Assembly: GCA_021812735.1 (NCBI GenBank)
Contig: JAKAMV010000272.1
Span: forward strand, 1-10,243
Length of the DNA: 10,243 bases
Source: Chloroflexota bacterium
Lineage (GTDB): Bacteria > Chloroflexota > Limnocylindria > Limnocylindrales > CSP1-4
Direction of reading: 5' to 3'
This document shows, piece by piece, positions 1 through 8,300 of the stretch. Each line of letters begins with the position of its first letter. Position 1 is the first letter of the stretch. The translations under genes were made by a program, and so were the position numbers. Under the pieces are notes generated by a model. That model worked only from the letters and a program-made list of their open reading frames with translations. It made no database searches and had not been told where the DNA came from.

Positions 1-1682
1 ACGCGCCAGGCGAGCAGCGCGACCGCGACACCCGTCGCGGCCGCCAGCAGGCCCGCCACCGGCTGCCCGACCAGGGTCAGCACCGCGGCCGCCACGACGC
101 CGGCCGCCACCGGCACGCCGGCCGGCAGCGCCGCGCCGCGCCGCGCACCCGGGCCAACCGACCCGAGACCGGACCCGAACAGCGAGGCGGCGGTCCTCGC
201 GCTTTGCTCCTCGCGGATCACCTGCGCGAGCTCCGCGACGTCGGCTGCGACCGCGTCCCAGGGGCGGCCGCCCGGCGCGACGGGGAGCGTGGCACGCGCC
301 GACTCGACGGCGTCGCGGGCCCTGGCCGCCTCGCCGAGCGCGGCGTCGCGCGTGGCGATCGCACTGTCGAGGGCGCGAAGCTGCCGCTCCAGCGCGTCCA
401 CCGGGGGCGCCCCATCGGGCTCCTCGAGCCCCGCCCGCTGCTCCTCCACCCGGGCGAGCTCCGTCTCGACACCGCGAACGGCCCGCTCCACCGCCTCGTG
501 CTGGGCCCGGGCGCCGTCAAGCCGCTGCCGGGCTTCGCCGAGCAGGTCGCGCAGGCGCCCGCCGAGCTCGGCGACCACCGCGACCGAGTCGTCGAACCGC
601 GCGACGCGGTCCTCGTCCCAGCCCTCGCCAAGCCGTCGCAGGGCGTGGTCCAGCGTCGCCCGGTCTGCGGCCGCCTGGCCCGCGAGCGCGGCGAGCTGAT
701 CCAACCGCGCCTCGTCCTTGATGCCGTCCGCGATCAGGGCCTCGAGGTCCGCGCGGCGGGCGAGAACCACCCCATCCACCGCGATCCCGCCGAGGGCCTC
801 CGCGGCCGCGTCGCGCGTCCGCTGCTGCTCGACGACACGCCGCCCCGCGCTCTCGCGGCTGCTGACGATCGCGGCCAACTCCGCGGCCACCTCGGGTCGC
901 AGCCGATCGGCGGCGCCCAGCGCCTCGCGCCGGGACTCGGCCGTGAGCAGGTCCTGCCAGGCTTCCCAGGACGCGACGTGGCGGCGCGCCCGGGCGACGC
1001 CAGCCTCCAACTGGCCAACCTCCGCCACGAGGGCCTCGCGCTTGGACTCGGCGGCCCGGAGGCGCTGGGACAGCTCGTCGAACTCCTTGGGCAGGTTGCG
1101 CCTGCGGAGGTCCGCGTCCAGGGCCTCGAGCTCCCCCAGCAGGGCGTTGATGGCGGGCTTGGAGGCGCTCGGCAGGAACAGGCCGGCTGCCGCCGCCCCC
1201 AGGCGCTTCTCCATGTCCACGGGATTGACCTTGCCACTCCCGAACCCGGCGCCGGAGATGCGGGAGACGATCTCGGGGCCCTTGAGCTTGCCGAAGTCCG
1301 CCAGCTCCGCCAGGCCGAAGGCGAACACGTTGCCGTAGAGCGTCTCGTCCACGTTCTGGAGCAGGCGGGCGAGGTCGTCCGTGCGGTCCGCCCCGTGCTC
1401 GTCGGTCACGAGGAGACGCCCGCGCCCGCCCTTCTCGCCGTGGCGCTCGATGGTGATGCCGGTCCCGTCCGCCATCCGGATCCGGAGCCGCCCGCCGCGC
1501 CGACCGCCCGCCACCGCCGGGTAGCCGCCATCGAACCCGAACATCACCGCCCGCACGAAGCCCAGGAGCGTGGACTTGCCCGCCTCGTTGAGCCCGCGGA
1601 CGAGGGTCAGCCCGGGACTGGGTGCGAGATCCTGGTCCGCCAGCCTGCCGAAGCCGTCCACGTGGAGCTGCTCGATGCGCAT
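1..1682 (-). CDS. YhaN-like AAA/SMC-type ATPase, N-terminal part (C-terminus outside window)
   Basis: This frame stays open to the left edge, so only about 560 codons are visible. The N-terminus reads MRIEQLHVDGFGRL, followed by a Walker A motif GLNEAGKST at residues 30-38 (Lys36). This is the RecF/SMC/Rad50-type start typical of COG4717 (YhaN) DNA-repair ATPases. Residues about 190-500 are Glu/Arg/Ala/Leu-rich and look like coiled coil. Near residues 515-560 come two hydrophobic stretches (around GVVAAAVLTLVGQPVAGLLA and TGVAVALLAW) in place of a visible Cys-x-x-Cys zinc hook. Family members are usually 900-1000 residues, so the second coiled coil, signature motif and Walker B should lie beyond position 1. 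The gene begins 5 nt after the stop of the nuclease gene and has a GGAGGG ribosome site, so the two are almost certainly co-translated as a YhaO/YhaN or SbcD/SbcC-type complex acting on DNA ends. The exact substrate is unknown. Confidence 0.85.
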   Translation of the reverse strand, partial: MRIEQLHVDGFGRLADQDLAPSPGLTLVRGLNEAGKSTLLGFVRAVMFGFDGGYPAVAGGRRGGRLRIRMADGTGITIERHGEKGGRGRLLVTDEHGADRTDDLARLLQNVDETLYGNVFAFGLAELADFGKLKGPEIVSRISGAGFGSGKVNPVDMEKRLGAAAAGLFLPSASKPAINALLGELEALDADLRRRNLPKEFDELSQRLRAAESKREALVAEVGQLEAGVARARRHVASWEAWQDLLTAESRREALGAADRLRPEVAAELAAIVSSRESAGRRVVEQQRTRDAAAEALGGIAVDGVVLARRADLEALIADGIKDEARLDQLAALAGQAAADRATLDHALRRLGEGWDEDRVARFDDSVAVVAELGGRLRDLLGEARQRLDGARAQHEAVERAVRGVETELARVEEQRAGLEEPDGAPPVDALERQLRALDSAIATRDAALGEAARARDAVESARATLPVAPGGRPWDAVAADVAELAQVIREEQSARTAASLFGSGLGSVGPGARRGAALPAGVPVAAGVVAAAVLTLVGQPVAGLLAAATGVAVALLAWR

Positions 1683-1687
1683 GGCGG

Positions 1688-2980
1688 CTAGCCCTCCGCC
1701 GAGAGGCTGTCCGCGGCCATGGTCTCGGCGCGGTCCAGCAGCTCGAGGAGGTCCTGTCTCGAGAGCCGGCGGTGCTTCAGGTAGGGCCGGCCGCGGTTGC
1801 TGTCCCAGAGCGCCCCGAGGACTTTGTCGATGCCGGGATCCGCGGCGGCGGCGTCCTCCCCCGCGCCCGCCGCCACCCTGGCGCGGAGCTCGTCTGCGAA
1901 GCGCAGCACGCTGCCGCGGAAGTCGTCCGCGGCAGCCAGGGCCGCCCGGTCGTACGCGGGCCGCGTTGCGTCCGCCAGCGACTCGAGGTAGGCGAACGGG
2001 CTCCCCTCCCCCAGGCTCTCGCGGACCACGTCCCGCACGCCCGCGACCGCGTTGGGCCGGGCGAGGATGGCATGGGCAGGCCCCGACCCCGTCAGGCGCA
2101 CCCGCGCCACGATGGAGCGGCCGGCCGCGGTGCGCGCCCGGTCCAGTGCCGCCTCCGCGGCGCGGACGATGGCCTCGTCGCTCTCCAGCGCGCCGACCGG
2201 GACATCCAGGCGCTGCCAGCGAACCTCGTCCACGACCCGGAACTCCGGGGTGACCGACCTGTCGTCCCCCACCGTCACCAGATAGCACCCGCGCGGCTCC
2301 ACCTCGCCGGGGTCTCGGCCCTGGGGGTTCCCGCAGTACACCACGACGGGCTTGGCGTCTGAGAGGATCCCGTGCTTGTGGACGTGGCCGAGCGCCCAGT
2401 AGTCCATCTCCGCGGCGCGCAGGTCCGCCATGGTGCATGGTGCGTAGACGCCGTCGGCGCTCGCTCCGACCTGCGTGTGGAGCAGGCCGATGGCGAAGGG
2501 CGCGTCCGCCTCCCTGCGGAACCCGGCCGCCAGGTTGTCACGGACCGCCTGCGCCCGGTAGCCCTGGCCGTAGACCCGGGCGATCTCCCGGCCGTCGCGG
2601 ATGACGGGCCGCCCCTCCACGCGCGCCGGGCCGAACCGATACGCGAGCGACGGCCACTCGACCGACGGGATGTACCCGTCGTCGCCCTCGTGATCATGGT
2701 TGCCGGTCACCACGAACGACGGGATGCCCGCGTCCGCCAGGCGCCGCAGCCCGTCCCGGAAGGCGACCTGGCCCGGCAGTGTCCGGATCGAGCCCTCGAA
2801 CGCGTCTCCGGCCACGAGGAAGAAGTCCGCGCGCTCGTCCAGCGCGAGGGCGACGATCGCCTGCCACGCGCGCAGGGTGGAGGTGCGGAGCACCTCCGCG
2901 ATGGACGGGGGGACCTGGCCGCCGATGCCCAGGAACGGGCTGTCGAGGTGCAGGTCTCCGGTGTGGACGAATCGGAACAA
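1688..2980 (-). CDS. DNA repair exonuclease, calcineurin-like metallophosphoesterase (YhaO/SbcD family)
   Basis: A 430-residue protein with all metal-site motifs of the SbcD/Mre11/YhaO superfamily: GDLHLDSPF (Asp9, His11), VAGDAFE (Asp59), GNHDH (94-98), LLHTQVG (His168) and ALGHVHKH (His199, His201). Such enzymes use a dimanganese site to cut DNA ends or hairpins together with an SMC-like ATPase, and that partner is the next gene downstream. The LDSPF sequence after the first motif and the roughly 430-residue length fit the YhaO branch (COG0420). Residues about 255-430 are the accessory and ATPase-binding part. I chose a TTG start at 2980: conserved sequence (FRFVHTGD) begins at once, and GAGGGG lies 7 nt upstream. 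The frame stays open upstream to 3346, but that part has no family resemblance and would run into pcp. The nuclease family is certain; its biological substrate is inferred. Confidence 0.92.
   Translation of the reverse strand: MFRFVHTGDLHLDSPFLGIGGQVPPSIAEVLRTSTLRAWQAIVALALDERADFFLVAGDAFEGSIRTLPGQVAFRDGLRRLADAGIPSFVVTGNHDHEGDDGYIPSVEWPSLAYRFGPARVEGRPVIRDGREIARVYGQGYRAQAVRDNLAAGFRREADAPFAIGLLHTQVGASADGVYAPCTMADLRAAEMDYWALGHVHKHGILSDAKPVVVYCGNPQGRDPGEVEPRGCYLVTVGDDRSVTPEFRVVDEVRWQRLDVPVGALESDEAIVRAAEAALDRARTAAGRSIVARVRLTGSGPAHAILARPNAVAGVRDVVRESLGEGSPFAYLESLADATRPAYDRAALAAADDFRGSVLRFADELRARVAAGAGEDAAAADPGIDKVLGALWDSNRGRPYLKHRRLSRQDLLELLDRAETMAADSLSAEG
1692..1697 (-). promoter_or_regulatory. Shine-Dalgarno for the YhaN-like ATPase
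   Basis: The minus strand reads GGAGGG, nine bases upstream of the ATG at 1682 and inside the last codons of the upstream nuclease gene. It supports both the ATG choice and translational coupling of the two genes. Confidence 0.7.
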
Positions 2981-2987
2981 CGCGGGT

Positions 2988-2993
2988 CCCCTC
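2988..2993 (-). promoter_or_regulatory. Shine-Dalgarno fixing the TTG start of the nuclease gene
   Basis: GAGGGG on the minus strand sits 7 nt before TTG at 2980. No ATG or GTG in frame lies between it and the conserved N-terminal strand, so this site decides the start. Confidence 0.6.
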
Positions 2994-3237
2994 GTGACGC
3001 GAGCACTGCGGCCGGCCGGCGCCGGACGCGCCCCGGTGGCGGCGACCCAGCGTACCTCGCGAGAATGGTGCCGGCCCGAGCGCGCGCGCAGTGTGCCGGT
3101 CGCCGCTGACAGCTGTGTGGCACGGCTGAGACGGTTTCTCGGCCGGTCCCGGGGCATGGGTCCCCGGCGCGCCGCACAATGGGCGGCGACGTGCTCGCCC
3201 CCGGCAGCCGACCACGTCTGCCCCCGCCGGCCGGAAC

Positions 3238-3241
3238 GGAG
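3238..3241 (+). promoter_or_regulatory. Shine-Dalgarno for pcp
   Basis: GGAG is followed by 7 nt and then GTG at 3249. It selects this GTG over the open frame that continues upstream. Confidence 0.6.
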
Positions 3242-3248
3242 CCCGCCC

Positions 3249-3878
3249 GTGCCCGACGCCCTCGTGGTCCTGCTCACCGGCTTCGACCCCTTCGGGGGCG
3301 CGAGCCGCAACCCGTCCGGCGAGATCGCCGTCGCCCTTGACGGCACGTCCGTCGCGGGCGCGCGCGTTCGCGGGATCGTCCTGCCGACGGCCTACGAGGC
3401 CTCGGTCGAGGTGGCCCTGGCCGAGGTCGAGCGGCTGCGCCCGGACCTCGTGCTGATGCTCGGGGCGGCCCAGGGGCGGCGCACAGTCACCGTGGAGCGG
3501 CTCGGGATCAACCTCGACGACTCCGCGACCGCCGACAACCGCGGCGAGCGCCGCGCGGAGCAGCCGATCAGCCCGGGGGGACCGGCAGCCCGCTTCGCGA
3601 CGGTCCCGGTCCGCGCCATGGCCGACGCCATCGCCGCGGCCGGGGTGGACGGCGGGGTGTCCACGACGGCCGGGGCCTTCGTGTGCAACCACCTGCTCTA
3701 CTCGGTGCTGGCGGCCCTGGACGGCTCCGGCACCCGAGCCGGCTTCGTCCACGTGCCGGCGCTCGAGGGCACCGTGGCGGCGGACGTGCCGGCGATGAGC
3801 CTCGGGGCCATGACGACCGCGGTGTCGGCGGCGATCGCGGCTGCGGTCGCCGATACGGGCCCGCCCGCCCGCGCCTGA
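3249..3878 (+). CDS. pcp: Pyrrolidone-carboxylate peptidase (pyroglutamyl-peptidase I)
   Basis: Cytoplasmic cysteine peptidase of family C15 that removes N-terminal pyroglutamate from peptides. The 209-residue product matches the usual 200-220. The N-terminal signature TGFDPFGG is at residues 10-17. The catalytic triad can be placed by motif: Glu83 in TVERLGIN, Cys146 in GAFVCNHLLY and His168 in GFVHVP, which matches the spacing of the characterised Bacillus enzyme (Glu81, Cys144, His168). The GTG start has a GGAG site 7 nt upstream and lies a few residues before the first conserved strand; the upstream open frame (to 2700) overlaps the divergent nuclease gene and is not real. The gene stands alone on its strand and converges on metK with 6 nt between the stops. 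No regulatory signal beyond the ribosome site is evident. Confidence 0.95.
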   Translation: MPDALVVLLTGFDPFGGASRNPSGEIAVALDGTSVAGARVRGIVLPTAYEASVEVALAEVERLRPDLVLMLGAAQGRRTVTVERLGINLDDSATADNRGERRAEQPISPGGPAARFATVPVRAMADAIAAAGVDGGVSTTAGAFVCNHLLYSVLAALDGSGTRAGFVHVPALEGTVAADVPAMSLGAMTTAVSAAIAAAVADTGPPARA

Positions 3879-3884
3879 CGCGCC

Positions 3885-5036
<1,152 letters not shown>

Positions 5037-5045
5037 GTGTAGACG

Positions 5046-5068
5046 CTCCCATTCGTGGTCGATGGGAG
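5046..5068 (-). promoter_or_regulatory. SD-sequestering hairpin (metK riboswitch expression platform)
   Basis: On the minus strand CTCCCAT (5068-5062) and ATGGGAG (5052-5046) form a perfect 7-bp stem with a 9-nt loop. The 3' arm contains GGGAG (5050-5046), the only good metK ribosome site, 9 nt before the ATG at 5036. No U-tract follows, so control of translation rather than termination is the natural reading. How the aptamer and this hairpin communicate is not resolved: CGGAC at 5072-5068 overlaps the anti-SD arm by one base and could pair with GUCCG sequences in the aptamer region. Confidence 0.75.
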
Positions 5069-5103
5069 TCCGCCGGGCAGCACGCCATTCCACGGCCTGT
5101 GCC

Positions 5104-5116
5104 GGTCCGTCGGACC
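5104..5116 (-). promoter_or_regulatory. Hairpin just 3' of the riboswitch P1
   Basis: The minus strand GGTCC-GAC-GGACC is a perfect 5-bp stem with a 3-nt loop, three bases after the P1 3' strand. SAM-IV riboswitches carry extra helices outside P1 on the 3' side, so this may be the counterpart of P4; alternatively it is part of the switching platform. Confidence 0.5.
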
Positions 5117-5119
5117 CTG

Positions 5120-5219
5120 CCGCATCGGGTACAGCCTTGGCACCGTGCCAGCCCCGGGTGGGCCGCCGGTTGCCCGCGTCGTCGTCGAGCTGCTTCTCTC
5201 GGACGCTGTCTGGATGCGG
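5120..5219 (-). promoter_or_regulatory. SAM riboswitch aptamer (SAM-I/SAM-IV clan) in the metK leader
   Basis: Read on the minus strand. P1 is CCGCAUC (5219-5213) with GAUGCGG (5126-5120), 7 bp. P2 is GCGUC (5206-5202) with GACGC (5180-5176), extended by CGAG (5201-5198) with CUCG (5189-5186). The SAM-clan core GCAACC (5173-5168) and GGUGCCAA (5144-5137) flank P3, closed by ACC/GGU with an inner 6-bp stem around GCCC (5163-5160) and GGGC (5154-5151). The P2 loop GCAG (5193-5190) can pair with CUGU (5134-5131) between P3 and P1, which is the pseudoknot known in this clan. No P4 lies inside P1, which points away from SAM-I toward SAM-IV or the SAM-I/IV variant. Location directly upstream of metK fits the ligand. 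Clan assignment is strong, class assignment moderate. Confidence 0.87.
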
Positions 5220-5233
5220 ATCGCCTGCGCGAT
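5220..5233 (-). promoter_or_regulatory. 5' leader hairpin abutting riboswitch P1
   Basis: The minus strand ATCGC-GCAG-GCGAT is a perfect 5-bp stem with a 4-nt loop; its last base (5220) is immediately followed by the first base of P1 (5219). If transcription starts near 5233, the RNA would begin with this hairpin stacked on the aptamer. Confidence 0.4.
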
Positions 5234-5239
5234 GGCGCG

Positions 5240-5245
5240 ATGCTA
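5240..5245 (-). promoter_or_regulatory. Candidate -10 box of the metK promoter
   Basis: TAGCAT on the minus strand (TAnnnT type) would place the start near 5233, just ahead of the riboswitch. No recognisable -35 box lies 16-18 nt upstream. Position is the main support. Confidence 0.4.
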
Positions 5246-5357
5246 GCAGGTCCGCCCGCCGGGACGACGCAGGCGCATCGGTCGCCCGATGGCGGCCGCG
5301 GGCCATGAAGGGCGGGCGCGAAGCCAGCTGTGCCATCAGAGCTGTCGCGGGAGGCCC

Positions 5358-5363
5358 TACGAT
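5358..5363 (+). promoter_or_regulatory. Candidate -10 box of the nuclease-helicase gene
   Basis: TACGAT ends 8 nt before the ATG at 5372, so transcription would begin at or next to the start codon, giving a leaderless mRNA. This agrees with the lack of a properly spaced ribosome site (GGGAGG at 5349-5354 is 17 nt away). The -35 region is not recognisable. Confidence 0.35.
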
Positions 5364-5371
5364 GGTCCTCC

Positions 5372-8300
5372 ATGCAGCTCCTCGACGGCAGCCGCGTCTT
5401 CGCGGCAACGGATCTCGTCGGCTTCCTCGCCTGCGAGCACCTCACCGGCCTGGAGGTCGCCCGCCTGGCGGGCCTGGTGACGCGCCCGGAGCGGGACGAC
5501 CCGGAGCTCAGGGTCATCCAGCAGCGCGGCTACGAGCACGAGGCTCGCTACCTGGCGGAGCTCGAGGCCAGCGGCCGGACGGTGGCCCGGATCGAGCTGG
5601 ACGGGTCCGTCGCGGATCGGGCCGAGCAGCTCCGCGCCGCCGCGGCCGAGACGGAGGCTGCCCTGCGCGCCGGGGCCGACGTCGTCTACCAGGCCACGTT
5701 CTTCGACGGACGCTGGCGCGGCCACGCGGACTTCCTGCTGCGGGTGGAGCGTCCCAGCGCCCTCGGCCCCTGGAGCTACGAGGTGGCGGACACCAAGCTC
5801 GCCCGCCACGTCAAGAGCAGCGCCATCCTGCAGATCTGCTCGTACGTGGAGGGGCTCCAACGGATCCAGGGCGTGGAGCCCGAGCGCCTGCACGTGGTCC
5901 TCGGCGGCCGGGCGCACGAGACGGCCACGTTCCGCGTCGGCGACTTCATGGCCTACTTCCGGCTGGCCAAGCGCCTGTTCGAGGCGCACGTGGCCGAAAC
6001 GGTCCCCGCGAACCCGCCCCCCGGCACGTACCCGGAGCCGGTTGAGCACTGCGATGTCTGCCGCTGGGACGACGTGTGCTCGGCCCGCCGCCGCGCGGAC
6101 GACCACCTCTCGCTCGTCGCCGGGATCTCGTCGCGTCAGCGGCGGGCGCTGGCCGAACGCGGCGTGGACACGCGCACGCGGCTGGCCGGGCTGGCGCTGC
6201 CGATGAGGCCGCCGCTCGCGGGCGTCGGCGCGCAGGGCCTCGAGCGGGTGCGGAACCAGGCGGCCATCCAGGTCCGGGACACCTCGCGCGGCGGGGGGCG
6301 GCTCTGGGAGCTGGCCGACCCCCCGCTCGACCGGGATGGCGGGCTCGAGCCCGGCCGGGGGCTGCTGGCGCTGCCGGAGCCGCGCCCGGGGGACCTGTTC
6401 TTCGACATCGAGGGCGATCCGTACGCGGGCGAGGACGGCATCGACTACCTGTTCGGCGTGCTCGAGCCGGGGGAGACGGAGCCGGGCCCGGACGGGCGGC
6501 CGCAGCCCGCGTTCCACGCCATCTGGTCGCGCGACGGGCGCGGCGACGTCACCGAGGCCGCCGAGCGGGCGGCGTTCGAGCGCCTCATGGACCTGTTCTC
6601 GGATCGGCTGGCGCGGGACCCGTCGGTCCACATCTACCACTACGCCCCGTATGAGCCCACCGCGCTCCGGCGCCTGATGGGCAGATACGGCACGCGCGAG
6701 GACGAGGTGGACGCGCTGCTGCGCGCGGGCACCCTCGTGGACCTGTTCCACGTCGTCCGGCAGGGCATCCGCGCGTCGGTGGAGAGCTACTCCATCAAGA
6801 AGCTGGAGCGCCTGTACGCGTTTGAGCGCGAGACGGACCTGCGCGACGCGGGCAGCTCCATCGCGGCCTTCGAGGCGTGGCTGCAGGGTGCCGAGGGCGA
6901 GCATGGCGAGGAGGCCCTGGCGCGGATCGCCTCGTACAACCGCGACGACGTGGTGTCGACGCTCATGCTGCGGGACTGGCTCGAGGGCGCCGTCCGCCCA
7001 GCCCTTGCCGAGCGCCTCGGCAGGGAGCTGCCGCGCCCGGGCCCACGGGCGCCGGAGGCGCCGGAGCCGCTGGCCGAGGCCATCGCGCGGGTCGCCGAGC
7101 TCGCCGAGCGCCTCGCCCCGGGCGGGACCGATGGGGCAAGTGCGGAGGCGCACGGGCGCTGGCTCCTGGCCAACCTGCTGTGGTTCCACCGGCGCGAGGA
7201 GAAGTCCTTCTGGCAGCGCTGGTTCCACTTCCTCAACGACATGTCCGATGAGGACCGCGTGGAGGACCGGGAGGCGCTCGGCGGCCTCGAGTACGCGGGC
7301 GAGGTGGGCGCCGTCAAGCGCTCCGTCGTGTACCGCTACCGCTTCCCCGAGCAGGAGCACGGGGTCAGGGTCGGCGGCGGGGTGCGGGCCCAGAACGACA
7401 CGGACCCGGGCGAGGTCGTCGCCCTTGACGAGGCGGCCCGCACGATCGACCTCAAGCACGGCCGACTCGAGGACCCCGGGGCGATCAGGGCGGTCCTGCC
7501 CTACGACCGCGTGACGCCCGCCGAGCTGCAGCGCAGCCTCCAGCGCACGGCGGAGTGGGTGGCGGACCACGGGATCGCCGGGCCGGGGCCGTGCCGCGCC
7601 GGGCGGGACCTCCTGCTGCGCGAGCCGCCGCGGGCCGGGCAGGCGCCGGGCGCTCCCGTCCGGGCCGAGGGCGACGACGCCGTGGATGCGGCCGTCGCCG
7701 CGGCGCTCGCGCTGGACCAGAGCTACCTCGCCATCCAGGGCCCGCCCGGCTCGGGCAAGACGTACATCGGCGCCCGGATCGCGATCGCCCTCGCGGAGCG
7801 TGGCCTGCGCGTGGGGGTCACCGCCAACAGCCACAAGGTGATCGGCCACCTCCTCGAGGAGGTGGAGGGGGTCGCGCGACGCGAGGGGCGGACGGTGCCC
7901 CGGATCGGCCAGCGCACGGACCGGGACGGACGCATCACCTTCGCCGGGGCAAGACCGCTCAGCCGGAACGGCGACGCGGCCCGGGCCCTCGAGGAGGGCG
8001 AGCTGGACGTCGTCGGCGGCACCCCCTGGACTTGGGCCCGCCCCGAGTTCGCCGGCGCCCTTGACGTCCTGGTCATCGACGAGGCGGGCCAGCTGTCGCT
8101 GGCCAACGCGGTCGCCGTGGCGCCGGCGGCGGCGTCGCTGGTCCTGCTCGGCGACCCGCAGCAGCTGGACCAGCCCGTCACGGGCTCGCACCCGCCCGGC
8201 GCCGAGCGCTCCGCCCTGGCCCACCTGCTCGACGGCGAGGCCACGATGCCGCCCGAGCGCGGCATCTTCCTCGAGCACACGCGGCGGCTCCACCCGGCCA

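Larger units (their letters stand above)
2981..3248. other. Divergent spacer between the nuclease gene and pcp
   Basis: 268 nt that must hold the 5' regions of both genes. I see only weak promoter-like boxes: TACGCT on minus at 3054-3049 and CACAAT on plus at 3175-3180, neither with a convincing -35 partner. There is a palindrome CTCGCGAG at 3056-3063 and a 6-bp GC hairpin (CCGGGG 3149-3154, CCCCGG 3162-3167, 7-nt loop). No small gene or RNA motif is recognisable. Confidence 0.4.
5037..5371. other. Divergent regulatory spacer metK / nuclease-helicase
   Basis: 335 nt without a gene. The metK side (5037-5245) is fully accounted for: candidate -10 box, 5' hairpin, SAM riboswitch, downstream hairpin and SD-sequestering hairpin, all on minus. 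The part from 5246 to 5371 holds only a candidate -10 box for the plus-strand gene and an isolated GGGAGG at 5349-5354. Confidence 0.6.

Noticed and set aside
204..1691. A 495-codon plus-strand frame over the YhaN-like ATPase gene.
   Set aside because: The minus-strand reading gives a Walker A motif and an SMC-like coiled coil; the plus-strand product is low-complexity Arg/Ala/Pro sequence of shadow type.
3149..3167. CCGGGG/CCCCGG hairpin in the pcp upstream region as a regulatory RNA element.
   Set aside because: A 6-bp GC stem is expected by chance at this composition, and it is about 80 nt from the pcp ribosome site with no conserved motif around it.
2981..3346. A 122-residue N-terminal extension of the metallophosphoesterase up to an ATG at 3346.
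   Set aside because: Family homology begins right at TTG 2980 with a good ribosome site; the extension has no homology features and would overlap the start of divergent pcp.
5120..5219. SAM-I or S-adenosylhomocysteine riboswitch as the class for the metK leader.
   Set aside because: SAM-I should have a P4 helix between P3 and the P1 3' strand, and there is room for only about ten bases. An SAH riboswitch has a different conserved core and usually precedes recycling genes; the GCAACC and GGUGCCAA segments belong to the SAM-I/IV clan.
5372..6110. Cas4-like protein implying a CRISPR adaptation locus.
   Set aside because: The Fe-S nuclease is fused to a DEDD exonuclease and helicase in the TM0106 arrangement. 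No Cas1, Cas2 or repeat-spacer array is in the window.
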